This document shows, in pieces, positions 12,380-23,934 of a stretch of DNA of 64,000 nucleotides (position 1 is its first letter; each line of letters begins with the position of its first letter). Under the pieces are notes generated by a model. The model did not search any database. It saw only the letters and a program-made list of their open reading frames with translations, and had not been told where the DNA came from. Position numbers and translations under genes: made by a program. The stretch is from Alisma plantago-aquatica (lineage: Eukaryota > Streptophyta > Magnoliopsida > Alismatales > Alismataceae): assembly GCA_963693085.1 (NCBI GenBank), contig OY856412.1, forward strand, positions 1,065,219,744 through 1,065,283,743, given 5' to 3'.

Positions 12380-12937
12380 GGGTATTGGGGGCTTCTCTGA
12401 TAGTACAACTCAAAATACCAGTTGCTCTGCAAAGTTGTCGTTCTCTCTGGTTTTGGTAACCGAGAGAGCCCGAGCAAGTTCTACCCAATAAGGGAGGAAA
12501 AACAAGGGAAAGACAACTGCAGAAAAGCGACTGGTGGCAGGATAGTGTGTCAGTGACTAGTACGCTGACAGGAGGGGTGAATCAATCGGATTCCTTGTGG
12601 GACAAGGAGATTGGAGTTCCTGGTGGTCCGTGTGGACTGCTTCAGAGGCGGGAGACATCTTCCACTCAGAGGATAGCTGTCAATCCTGATAGTGCCGGTG
12701 CGACCAGGAGTCGGTAGTCCTGGTGCGACCAGGAGCTGCACAGACACCGTCCAAGACCGGAGGTGAAGACAGCTTAAGCCGCGAGGTATTGTTGCCGAGC
12801 AAGCCTCAGGATAAGTTATGATTCTACAAACCATCCTTCCTACTGTGTAGACGTTGACGTGGTTCTTTGGTTCTGGGTTTGGGGAGAAGACATTTTTTGT
12901 TTCCGCTGCTTTCTCTACCTCCCCTAAAAGCCAACAG

Positions 12938-12950
12938 TGGTATCAGAGCC
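12938..12950 (+). other. Primer binding site of element A
   Basis: TGGTATCAGAGCC, the standard plant copia site complementary to initiator tRNA-Met, lies one base after the LTR. Confidence 0.9.
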
Positions 12951-14345
12951 ACGTCATCTGCTCTATACTTTAGGATTATCAATATGATTGATTTTGGTTT
13001 GTCGCCTTTATTTATTGCATACGATACGAATAAAATTGGCTGTATGCATATCCAATCCGAAATCCACAAATCCCAATATACATATATGATATGTAATATG
13101 ATCACATTCGATACGCGTCGCCCTTAAATGAGTTTTGTGGTGGATGTATAGAGTGGTTATGGCCAATAAACCCTATCTGTGTATGGTTGTATGTGGTTGC
13201 TTGCATCTCTGTCTCTGCATCGATTCCCTACCTCCTTTTCTTGATGTAATTTGAGATAACTCGAGATTTCTTTCCTACCTTTTCTCCCCCCGAATGTAAC
13301 TCTGGGTTTCTCAATTCAAATGTAAATAGGATAGAATTTTATTTCCTATTATGTCAAAGAACGGCGGACACCCTGACGGAAGCTGAGATGATCGGTTCAA
13401 GGAGTGAACCGATCGGTTGGCGTTCGAGATGACCGATTCGAGGAGGAATATGAGTGGGTGGCGGCCATGATGAGATGCATGATGACCAAGTGAACTGATC
13501 GGTTGGAGGAGCCAACCGATCTGCTGGTGGAACCCAACCGAATAGCAGCATGGCGAGCCGATCAATCATGGAGATGAGTTGATCAAACCCAAAAAGGCAA
13601 AGCACAGAGTTCATCTTGTACATGTTGCATGTGATGTAGACCTAGATGATTTTGATTCCTCTTGGCTCGAGGAATCACATTAGGATGGCCATAATCATCG
13701 CTTTTATAATTTCACATGTTTTCTATGGGATATAACATGTATATGATACATACTATATATTGTGGTGATTGGATATGTATATGTACCTATAAAAACCAAA
13801 TCCCTCATTAAATATTAAGTTTTAGATGCCTTCCAAATGCGACACACATGAAAAGCTTGATCGGCCAAGTGTGGGCACGCCCTAGCGTGGTGCACTGTCT
13901 ATCTTATGGAAGCGTGAAGGATGGATATGTGGGTCTACCCTAGCAGGGTACATATTCATCGTGTTGGCTTTGGGTCAGACTTAACAAGGTGACCTAGATA
14001 GGATCTAGCACCTTGAGACATGGAGGTGATCATGTCAAGGGGTTGCACATGACATCTTTCAAGAGTAGCATATGATGCAATTGGCAAAAGTTGCCTACCT
14101 AGAAGATCTAAGTTGTGGGTGACAGCCCTAGCTGGTCCATGATTTAGAGGATTTTAGGATCTTGCCCACTAGAAGGTTGTACGCTGCAATCTTCCAAATT
14201 GATGGTGAGGGCTGTCAATTTGAACTAAAATAGTGGGAGTGATAATTAATTAAAGGCCTAATTATATCGTCAACCTTTCAAATCAATCAAATAAGTCAAA
14301 AATGAGTTTTGGACTAAAATTGCATATTTTCCTTTTATAGTACAA
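12951..14345 (+). repeat. Element A untranslated leader with second motif cluster
   Basis: A 1.4 kb leader separates the PBS from gag. No coding is seen. At 13388-13570 the GATCGGTT motif reappears about eight times, including a perfect AACCGATCGGTT at 13407-13418. The rest is AT-rich sequence without recognisable features. Confidence 0.6.
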
Positions 14346-15200
14346 ATGACAACAAACAACAATCACTTCTCTTTGCGATCAGTCCTTGAAAAGGACAAGC
14401 TGAATGGGACTAACTTCCACGACTGGTTTAGGACATTGAGAATTGTTCTCACTCAAGAGCAAAAGCTCTATGTCCTGGATACCCCAACTCCAGAGGAACC
14501 TACTCCTACTGCACCGAAGGTAGAAAGGGATGTTTACAAGAAGCATTCTAATGATGCCATTGATGCAAAGTGCCTAATGTTGTGCTCCATGAACCATGAG
14601 TTGCAGAGACAACATGAGAACATGGGTGTCATTGAGATGATTCAACATCTCAGGAACATGTATGAAGATCAAGCATGACAAGAGAGATATGATGTCTCCA
14701 GGGCACTGTTCAAGTGCATCATGATAGAAGGAGATCCAGTTGGTCCTCACACGCTCAAGATGATTGGGTATGTGGAGAACCTAACAAGACTAGGATTTCC
14801 ACTGAGCCAAGAGTTGGCTACTAACATGATACTGCAATCGTTGCCAGAATCTTACAGTCAATTTGTGATGAACTACAACATGAACAACTTTGATAGGCCA
14901 CTGTCAGAGTTGTTGGGCATGTTGAGGACAGAGGAGGCACAGATGAAGAAGGACAAGCCTAGGTCTGTGATGGTGATCAGTAGTAAGAAAGGCAAGTACA
15001 AGTTCAAGGGCAAAGGCAAGGCTAAGAAAGGTCATGATGCTAGACAACAACGCAAGTCATTTTATACTCTCAAGGCCAAAGGAGGCGTGACCAAGAAAGG
15101 CAATTTCCACCATTGTCAAAAGCCAGGACATTGGAAAAGGAATTGTCCTCTCTATCTGGAAGAACAAAAGAAGAAGGAGGCGACGAATGTCTCCACATAA
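14346..15200 (+). pseudogene. gag: Copia gag of element A, one nonsense codon
   Basis: The capsid-nucleocapsid protein of a copia element would be cytoplasmic and package the element RNA. The ATG-started frame has the plant copia gag opening (LEKDKLNGTNFHDW), the region before an LLGMLRTEEAQ-like helix, and a CCHC zinc knuckle at about 15108-15150 (CQKPGHWKRNC; the expected first cysteine is histidine, HHCQ). A basic linker (KGKYKFKGKGKAKKG) precedes the knuckle. A TGA at 14676-14678 splits the frame, and the same frame resumes at once, so a single C-to-T change in an Arg codon would explain it. Total length, about 285 codons, suits the family. Confidence 0.8.
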
Positions 15201-15850
15201 AGGTGTCATAAAATAAACTTGTAATAGTTTTTGAGGTATATGATACCAAGATATAAAGTGTAGATCACTCAATAAATGGGGCAAGTGTTGCTGCCACAGA
15301 TAGGAGTACTTTAGTTTATTTTCAGCCTTGAAGGCATGTAATAGAATTATGAACTGCTATTTCATATTTGCCGATGAATAGAAACACTTTATTTTACATA
15401 TTGTATGACAATGATAGCAATTAATAAAGTTGATGTTTCAATTTCAAAGATATGATCTTTGTGGAAATGCCTTTTTTATCTTGTGGCACTTGATATGCAT
15501 AACATAAAATGATACCTAAAAGTTATTGATAACTCAAACAAACAAATTAGCATCAATCATGAGAAATTCATTTCTAGTCTCCATATGATGGATAAATCTA
15601 GACTCTTTTGGTTAGAGAACTAGTAAGAGACATGAATATCTTGGATATGATCAATCAGTCTTCACTAATTGTAGTGGGAGAACGATTATCCTATTAGGTA
15701 TAATACATGTGATGTATTTACATACCTATTGGAGCAAATGCTAATACTTCAAATGATGTTTAGAGAAATACCAATATGAATATCTTGAAGTGTTCAAGAA
15801 TATCATAGAGGATGTACAAATTTGGTAAAGTGTTAATTCTTGATGAAATC
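15201..15850 (+). pseudogene. Decayed copia interior between gag and the B1 insertion
   Basis: This should carry protease and integrase, but no motif survives that I can recognise, and 650 bases is too short for both, so a deletion is likely. It ends in AAATC (15846-15850), the target site duplicated by B1. Confidence 0.4.
15846..15850. repeat. B1 target site duplication, left
   Basis: AAATC directly before the left LTR, identical to 29587-29591. Confidence 0.9.
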
Positions 15851-17974
15851 TGTGGGCTCCGATCTCCAAACCACGATTTAAACTTAAGCAGAAGCAATCG
15901 ATTAACAGCGGAAGACAAAAAGCACGGAAAATTAAAACTTTTTGAGATAAGAGCTTGAAACCACAAACCCTTTCCATAGAAAAAGGATTTAAAATGTTTA
16001 CATCTCTGTCAAATTACTTCTTGAGTAATTATACACATCATGATTCAAAATATCAAGATTCGTAACAAAATCTCAAACTAACAACTCCAAGACCTGAGAG
16101 TACAAAGGACACATAGGACTGACTCTAACTACACCACATAGCAGGCTGAATCTCCACCTGAGATTTACTGCTGCTCCTGGGATTGGTCACCTGTAGACCA
16201 GTTCCTCCATCTTCGACGACCACCTAAAAAGTTGAAGTCTACGGGGTGAGACAATTTTAAATAATTTTCCCAGTGAGAGTTATAACTCTCCACTAAAAGC
16301 TTTATAAGGAAAAACAAAGAATAACATAAGCAGTAAAAGCTTTCAAAGTATTCAACAACAGTTTTGGTAATAAGAAAGAGTTCAACATTTATGAAATATG
16401 AAGAACATATGCACTATAAAGTGTAACATCAATCAAGTAACTCGTAGATAACTCTAACAGATATACTACACTGTTGATTATGTTTTTCAAACATTATTAT
16501 GCCCTGTGGAGATGAGGTATACCGCTCATACTCCAATCGATCACTTTGATAAGTCGCATCGATATCATACCTAGGTCATTAAAAGAGCCGGATTCTTATG
16601 ACCTCATCTTCCTCAGTCAGAGTGAGGATGACTTGCAGGACATCTTGTGTTTCTACTGCTATAGCTTACCAAATCTGGTCCTTCGCTATTTTTAGAGTTA
16701 CAGTGGCTTTCTGTACTCTCTTCGTCATCGAGAGATTTCTTGTTTACCTCTGATCGATGCGGTGTTTGTGTTTCCTTGGATATTACAGCATGTAGTGAAG
16801 GATTGATGGATTAAGAAACATCTACATCAATTCCTACACTAGGATGTAAGGATTTACACATCCATATTCCCCCACATACTCAAAAGTATGTGCTCCAGGA
16901 GTTCCCTTGGGAAAACCTGTTTCACCATCATATTACTTTCTGACAATGATGGATCTATGATCAGGGCTTTGCATGGTATGATTATACTTGATTAGTTAGG
17001 TACATTTCAGTATTCTTTTAGCATCATATATGTTCTCAAACAATAACATTAGCATAGCAACTCTGAAGAAAGAATACTAAATGTAACAAGTCTAACTCTC
17101 ATAAATTATCATTTCTCAATCATCTCATCACAAGTCATCTGTTAAGCATGACCTTGATGATACTCATGGCTCTCACAGCCCATAAATCTCATTAGATGCC
17201 ACTAACAGGGCATCAAGATATTTCACTTTTTCATAAAGCTTAAGACATGCTTTCAATGAATATAGTATCATAATCCATACCTGGATATGATCGTCATCTC
17301 ATGACAACCTGCATGGTTAATTCAACTGATAACAGTAAACAATTCATTCTAGAGGTTATACTTTCAAACTCTTAGAAGAATCAAGTTCCCCAATTTTCAT
17401 CAATCAGGGTTTACTATTCACATTACATGTCATCACCCTAGAATTAGGGTTTACTATTCACCTCATGGTGAATTGAACTCATAACATCATCATGTATGAG
17501 AAACAGCATCATTAAAGCTCTTAGATAAGATTAAGATTCACTAAACATCATAATTAGGGTTTCCATGATCTCACATAGGTGGATCATATCCTAATCATGC
17601 ACATTCATGTGTATTGAAGGTACTTTACTTGAGTTTCCACCATAAAAGGGTACTTTCTCTCTCTTATGATAATTTCTCTCTCCTCTTACTAGTAGATGGT
17701 GATAACACCACTCTAGATCAGGTTGGGTTAAGTTCGCATTGACTAACATAAGTCAAAACATCACTATCATGTGACTAGGGTTTGATTAGAACAAGGTATT
17801 ACTCGATTAAACCCCTCAAGGGTATTTTGGCAATTTACCTCATGATCACCATCATGGGTCAATTCATTAATCACTTAGTCCCTTAATGTCCTAAGTTACC
17901 ATTAGGGTTTAGTTTTCGATCACCATTGAACCAATTACAACTTCAAGTGATTAAGTATAAATAACCTTGAAAAC

Positions 17975-19090
17975 CTCCAAACGGTTTCAACCTTCAACCA
18001 CCAAACAGTTTTGAAACCGTTTGGGTGCGTTGACCGTTTGCTAGGTTTGACTCCAAGACTGCATGACCTCAAGGTCATTTGCCCAAACCGTTTGGGTGCA
18101 TTGACCGTTTGGAAAGGTTGACTTTCCAAATCGTTTGAGCTTATGCGGTTTGAAACTGTTTGATCAACTTGTCTTGAGATCGATTGGACCAAACGACCTT
18201 GAGATCATTTGAGCCCAAACGGTCTTGAGACCGTCTGGTTCAAATGGGCTCAAACCGTTTGGACCTCCAACATGGTTCAAAAGTTAGAAATGTTTGTGAT
18301 TAAGTATGTTGAAGCCCTCAATTGGCCTAAGCCATGTTAACCACTTATAAATTGAGTCAATTAGGATGAGCCTCAATCAATTGGACACCAAATTAACCCT
18401 CAATTGAAAACCAATTAGGGTTAAGTCCATCTCAATTAGGGTTTCAAATCGGATGATCATCAATATTCAACAAGGTGAATCAAATCAAGGTTGAACCTAT
18501 CAATTGACCTCCAATTGGGCTCAAACTTGGCCCAAACGGTCTTGAGGTCGTTTGGATGACTTCCAAACGGTCTTGAGACCGTTTTCCCAAAGTTTGACGA
18601 AAAACCAAGTCGGTTGGATTAGGGTTGAACTCCAATTAGGTTTAAAATCAGCATTTTTATCAATTCATCAACTTATTGCAATTGGACCCTCAACCCATCA
18701 AATTACCTCAACCTTAGACCTTCAAACGGTCTTGGGTTGTGCCCAAACGGTCTTGAGACCGTTTGGAGGAACCCCCAAACGGTCTTGAGACCGTTTGGGT
18801 CCTTCAACCCAAAACTCAACAAGATCTATATATGAAATCAGCAATTTTAGCCTGATTAGGGTTTGGATGTTGAAGTGCCTTCAACTCTCAATTGGTTAAG
18901 AATTAAACATTGATTCTTTTCAGGAATGAAATTCAATATATTACCAAAAGACCCTCAAATGGTCGTCCCTTGGTCAACCTTATCAAATGGTCTTGAGACC
19001 GTTTCAATCCAAACGGTCTTGCAAGGTCGTTTGAGATCAAACGATTTGAAATCGTTTGACCTTAAACGGTTTGCAACCGTTTGGACCAAA
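17975..19090. repeat. Hairpin-motif cluster in B1 3' LTR
   Basis: The unit has arms CCAAACGGTC and GACCGTTTGG around a TTGA loop. Perfect copies lie at 18743-18766 and 18775-18798. Near-copies lie at 18001-18024, 18215-18238, 18532-18555 and 18564-18587, and many half-units and variants (AAACGGTTTGCAACCGTTT) lie between them. The three sub-clusters are 17975-18265, 18530-18800 and 18950-19090. All lie downstream of the TATA box and should be transcribed. Confidence 0.9.
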
Positions 19091-19604
19091 AGGGTCCAAG
19101 GTAGTTTGATAAAGTAACCTAGGAATCCACGCCCATCATCTTCAACCTATGTCAAGGTCGGTTGTTCCACCATTTTGCTTGCAAAAGTGCAAGGAAGAAG
19201 GGAGGTAGAAGAAGAACTAAATTGCTAAATTGCAAGAACAAGATATGCATATAAAGCAAAGAGTTTAGAATTATAAAACCCACCTTAGAACGTTGTTCCT
19301 AGAGCTCCAAGCTTCCAAGCTTCAAGCCTCTAATGGTGTCTTGAGCTCCACAACTCGGTCAGAGGTGATTCTCCAAGGAAAAGGTGGGGATGATCGGCTA
19401 GAACAAAGAACCTAAGTGAGTTAACCATAGAACCAACCTTTTAAGAAGAATTCCTCCATGAATTCGAGCTAGAAGATGGTTCCTACTCAGCTTGAAACTA
19501 CTTGGTCGTCTCGCTGATCTCCAAAGCTTTGCCTTAACCATTTTGAAAAAGAAGAGAAATGAAGAGAAGAAGTGATACGTTTGGTTGGTTTTGCAAGGAT
19601 TCTA

Positions 19605-19615
19605 GCTTATATACT
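19605..19615 (-). promoter_or_regulatory. TATA box of B1 3' LTR
   Basis: On the minus strand this reads GTATATAAGC, about 0.7 kb from the LTR start. The other LTR has the same sequence at 28890-28900. Confidence 0.6.
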
Positions 19616-20300
19616 TTAGGCTATATTACACCATAAGGACCTCTAGAACTTGAAATTCTCATCCAAGTCCCTCCTTATTCAAAGGTACGTCCAAGCTCAT
19701 ATAAACTTATGAAAAGATCATGTAAACTTAAGATCTAAGGGTAAAGAAAGCCAACTTTCAACTAGGGTACATATATGAAAGATCTCCATAACCATATTAG
19801 GTGATTTTTACCACAAAGATCACTTTTCTTATCTGATTATTCATTGATGTGTCCCTTTCATCATTTCTACTCTAAAATATGACAAGAGTTATAAAAGATG
19901 TTCTAGAAGGTGAAAATTACAAGTTGCACCCCTCAATTTGGGTAAATTGCACTTTACTCCAATTTAGGATTTTTAAGCACAAGGATCTTTCCACAAGCTG
20001 CATCTTGATGCCTAAGCTTGGAAAATTCATCATACCTCATCATATTCACTCATATGATGTCTCATCATCAAAAGAACATCTCAACCTGTGAAATTGCAAG
20101 CTAAACCCTTAAACTGGGTAATTTGCACATAGGTCCATGCATAACAAAACAATACTACAACTTTGTTTAAAAGGAACCAAAATTGAAGTATATGTTCTTG
20201 AGGAACTTAATTACATGCCAGGGAGTATTCACAAGTATATAATTACATATTTAGGCAAAACTTCCAGGGTTAGGTTATAACCCAGGTCAGGGATGTTACA

Positions 20301-20316
20301 AATTATCCACCCCTTC
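20301..20316 (-). other. B1 polypurine tract
   Basis: On the minus strand GAAGGGGTGGATAATT directly precedes the 3' LTR. Plus-strand DNA synthesis would prime here. Confidence 0.75.
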
Positions 20317-20350
20317 ACAAGGATTTCGTCCCCGAAATCGATAAAGCGTA

Positions 20351-21850
20351 TTAGGAGAAAAGAGTAGGGTATTTCCTTCTCATCTCATCCTCTAGTTCCC
20401 AAGTGGCTTCTTCGGCACCACGGTGGTTCCAGAGGACTTTTACAAGGCTTATATCTTTCTTCTTTAACTTTTTAATTCTGTTATCAAGGATTGACATTGG
20501 TCCCTCCTCATATTTTATATCTTCATCAAATTCTACTTCCATAGGTTGTAGAACTTACTCGGTGTCTGGGTGACATTTCCTGAGCATGGAAATGTGAAAC
20601 ACAAGGTGTAACTTCTGCAACTCCTGAGGTAACTCTAGTCTATAGGCCACCTTTCCAACTCTTTCAATAATTGGATAAGGTCCCATAAATCTAGGAGCTA
20701 ACTTCCCTTTCCTTCCAAAACGAAGGACTCCTTTCCAAGGTGAGACCTTGAGATACACTCTATCTCCAACCTGGAACTCTAAAGGTTTATGACGTTTGTC
20801 GGCATAAGACTTCTGCCTATCTTGTGCAGTCTTAAGCTGTTGCTGAATAACTTTGATCTTTTCTGTAGTTTGTTGCACAAGATCAGGACCTAACAACTGA
20901 TGTTCACCGGTCTCATACCAACACAGGGGTGATCTACAACGTCTACCATACAAGGCTTCATATGGTTTCATATCAATGCTATGCTGATAGCTATTGTTAT
21001 AGGAAAACTCTATCAAGCTCAGATGTAGATCCCAACTTCCGGTAAACTGGAGAACACATGCTCTCAACAGATCTTCCAAGGTTTGTATAGTCCTTTCCGA
21101 CTCTCCATCAGTCTATGGATGAAAGGCTGTACTAAACCTTAACTTGGTGCCTAGGGCTCTGTGTAACTGTTCCCAAAAACGACTTGTAAAATGGGGACCT
21201 GTGTCAGAAATTATAGTGACAGGAACTCCATGCAAACACACTATCTCTTGAACATACAACTGTGATAACCTTTCAGCAGAATAGGTTGTTTTGACAGGTA
21301 AGAAATGCGTTGTCTTTGTCAACCTATCAACAACTACCCAAATGGAATCATGTCCTTTGCTTGTCCTGGGTAGGCCAAGAACAAAGTCCATGGTCACATG
21401 GTCCCGCTTCCATTGTGGTATGGGTAAGGGTTGCATTGTTCCTGCAGGCTTCTGGTGTTCAGCGTTAACGTGCTGACACACAGGATACTTCTAAACAAAC
21501 TCAGCTACATCCTTCTTCATCCCAGGCCACCAATACATATCTTTCAAGTTTCGATACATCTTGGTGCTCCCTGGATGCATAGCATACATCGAAGAATGAG
21601 CTTCCTCCATAACTATCTTCCTCAGGTTATCCACATCTGGCACTATCATTCTCCCATGATAGCATGCCAACTGGTCATCTGAATCATGAAAACCTTCTCG
21701 CTTCTCATCACCAAACTCAGATCTAATCTGCTGAACTGCAGCATCTACTTTCTGTGCCTCCTTTATCTGCTCTCTTAGAGTAGGTTTAATATGCATCTCA
21801 GCTAACAAACCGGCTAACAATGACACCTTCAACTACACATTGTCTTGCCT
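20351..21850 (-). pseudogene. pol: B1 integrase and chromodomain
   Basis: Integrase inserts the cDNA, and the C-terminal chromodomain is thought to steer it to marked chromatin. In order: the HHCC region (about 21500-21600, [13 protein letters not shown]), the catalytic core with VVVDRLTKTTHF and IISDTGPHF (21180-21400), the tail with GRKGKLAPRFMGPYP (20680-20720), and a chromodomain ending KVLWNHRGAEEATWE (20390-20440). Stops interrupt the same frame at 21491 (TAG), 21113 (TAG in place of Gln before TDG) and 20555 (TAA in place of Ser). The first cysteine of the zinc-binding CxxC seen in B2 (CLVC) is Tyr here (YPVC), so the zinc finger would fail even without the stops. Confidence 0.88.
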
Positions 21851-22520
21851 TAAAGAGATAAGAATATCTCTCCTAGAGCATACTAAGGAACTTAGTTGTG
21901 CTCTATCCATGGTTGATGTTGCTGATTTCCTACTCAAGGCTTCTGCAACCACATTGGCCTTTCCCAGATGGTAATCAATTGTACATTCGTAGTCCTTGAT
22001 TAACTCCATCTAGCGACGTTGCCTCATGTTAAGTTCATGTTGAGAGAAGATATACTTAAGGTTCTTGTGGTCTGTGAAAATCTGGAAGGTTTCTCCGTAG
22101 AGATAATGTCCCCAGATCTTCAAGGCATGAACCACAGCAGCTAACTCCAGATCGTGTGTCGGATAATTCTCCTCGTATTTCTTAAGCTGTCGGGGAGCGA
22201 AAGAAATCACTTGTTTATCCTGCATTAACACACATCCAAGTCCATTCTTGGAGGCATCACATAAGACTACATATCCTTTTCCTTGCTCAGGTAGCACAAG
22301 CACAGGTGCACTTGTCAACCTCTCCTTGAACAGTTGGAAAGACTGTTGACACTTATCACTCCAAGCAAAAGGAACATCTTTCCGGGTTAACTTGGTCAAA
22401 GGTAAGGCTATAGAACTGAAATTCTTAATAAACCTTCGATAGTAACCAGCTAATCCCAAGAAACTTCTAATCTCCGTCGGTGTTTTCGGTTGTTCCCATT
22501 GTAGAACAAATTTTACGTTT
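21851..22520 (-). pseudogene. pol: B1 RNase H domain
   Basis: RNase H removes template RNA during reverse transcription. The frame holds the connection motif [13 protein letters not shown], then [23 protein letters not shown] and FTDHKNL, so the Asp, Glu and Asp catalytic positions are present. A TAG at 22010-22012 replaces the Trp codon found in B2 (RQRRW). This block lies in a different frame from the RT because one base was lost near 22515: B2 has one more base in the otherwise matching stretch before GGGTCAAC. Confidence 0.85.
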
Positions 22521-23169
22521 TAGGGTCAACACGAATTCCCGAGGCAGATACCACATGTCCAAGAAAAGACACTTCAGGTAACCATAACTCGCACTTGCTA
22601 AACTTAGCGTATAGCTTATGTTATCTTAGCAAGGTCAAAGTTTGGCGAAGATGCTGCTCATGCTGCTGAGCATCCTTACTAAAAATTAGAATGTCATCTA
22701 TGAAGACGACAACACACTGATCAAGGAAGGGTCGAAAGACTCTATTCATGAGTTCCATGAATGCAGCTGGGGCATTGGTTAGTCCAAACGACATAATCGT
22801 GAACTCATAGTGACCATATCTTGTCCTAAAGGCAGACTTGGATATGTCACCGTCCTTAATGCGGAGTTGATGATATCCAGACCTTAAGTCTATCTTTGAG
22901 AAGAGTGTTGCACCACACAACTGGTAAAAAAGATCATCAATCCTCGACAAAGGGTACTTGTTATTTATTGTTACTTTATTGAGTTGTCTGTAGTCAATGC
23001 ACAACCACATTGACCCATCTTTCTTTTTAACAAACAAAACCGGAGCACCCCAAGGTGAGGTACTCGGTCGGATGAAACCTTTCTCAAGTAACTCTTGAAG
23101 CTGTTTCTTGAGTTCTGCCATCTCGGTAGGCGCCATCCTATACGGAGTCTGGGCTATGGGTTTCGTATC
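22521..23169 (-). pseudogene. pol: B1 reverse transcriptase
   Basis: The Ty3/gypsy RT palm and fingers are well preserved: [54 protein letters not shown] and the active site [12 protein letters not shown] at about 22680-22715 (both Asp present). A TGA at 23170-23172 separates it from the protease in the same frame, and a TAA at 22621-22623 truncates it before the thumb, where B2 reads on. The frameshift near 22515 follows. Confidence 0.9.
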
Positions 23170-23172
23170 TCA

Positions 23173-23934
23173 GACCAAATTGATCTCAAAATCAATCTCC
23201 CGAGGTGGTGGTATACCAGGAAGTTCTTCAGGAAACACATCCTTGAATTCCCTGACTATAGGAACTTCAGTAGGGTTGGGACTCTCTTTGGTAACATCTA
23301 CCACATGGGCCAAGAATGCATAACATCCTTGCCTCATCAGCTTATCAGCAACCATAGCTGATACAAGACAAGTGGGCAGAATCTTTCTTTCTCCTTGAAA
23401 GATCCATGTGTTGCTTTCATCAACAAACATAGCCAACTTGGACTCACAATCCAAGACAAATCTATACCTTTCTAAGGTATCCATCCCGAGGATTACATCA
23501 AATCCTTGCATATCAAGCGGTATAAGGTCCACTTGAATGCGATGATCAGAAAAGAAGAGGATGCAGGGAGAGCATACCTCCTGCAGAACAGCAGACCCAC
23601 TCAACGAAGTCTTCAACAACAAACTATCTGCCCTATGACTAACTATCATATTGCAGTTGCGAATCACTCTTCGAGTGATGAAAGAGTGTGTAGCACCCGG
23701 GTCAATCAGAACAGATACTACATAAGATTTAGACATATCAGAATATAAAAGTTCCATCTGACCTGTCACCACTTGTGGATCGACCACTGCCTCTGGTGGG
23801 TTCATAGCATAGAACCTCGTTGTAGCCTGGTGTTGAGGTGGTGTTGATGATCCAGCTTGAGACGCTTGCCCGCGTCCTCGAGCTGCTCCTTGAGATTGCC
23901 TTCTCTATGATCCCTGTTGACCTTGTCTCAGAGG
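23173..23934 (-). pseudogene. pol: B1 aspartic protease
   Basis: This protease would cut the polyprotein. Motifs are VLIDPGATHSFI (about 23690-23720) and the flap-side VILGMDTLERY (about 23470-23495). The frame joins gag upstream without a shift but is broken by TAG codons at 23935 and 23905. The C-terminal part (VREFKDVFPEELPGIPP) is the usual bridge to RT in this clade. Confidence 0.85.

Larger units (their letters stand above)
10711..12936 (+). repeat. Element A 5' LTR (2,226 bp)
   Basis: It starts TGTTGGTATG and ends AAAAGCCAACA, with the PBS one base beyond. The start is repeated at 31328, and the whole LTR appears inverted at 54262-56494. Short ORFs in it (for example at 11075-11393, minus strand) recur in the other copies only because the LTRs are homologous, so I do not call them genes. 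Confidence 0.9.
15851..20300 (-). repeat. B1 3' LTR (4,450 bp)
   Basis: It runs from TGTGGGCTCC to GGGATGTTACA and matches 25135-29586 closely, with occasional substitutions and tiny indels. In element orientation only about 0.7 kb lies before the TATA box and about 3.7 kb after it, so most of the LTR is transcribed leader and tail. It contains the hairpin-motif cluster (17975-19090) and several TTAGGGTTT words (17440-18860). Apparent ORFs such as 17935-18192 are by-products of the repeated motif. Confidence 0.92.

Noticed and set aside
12938..12950. tRNA gene
   Set aside because: TGGTATCAGAGCC is only the primer binding site. No cloverleaf surrounds it, here or at the other such sites.
10711..15200. 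Element A as a gag-only (TR-GAG) element
   Set aside because: RT and RNase H remnants at 29592-31313 show that it once had pol.
17975..19090. CRISPR-like array of palindromic repeats
   Set aside because: Spacing is irregular, spacers are not unique units, and the context is a plant LTR.
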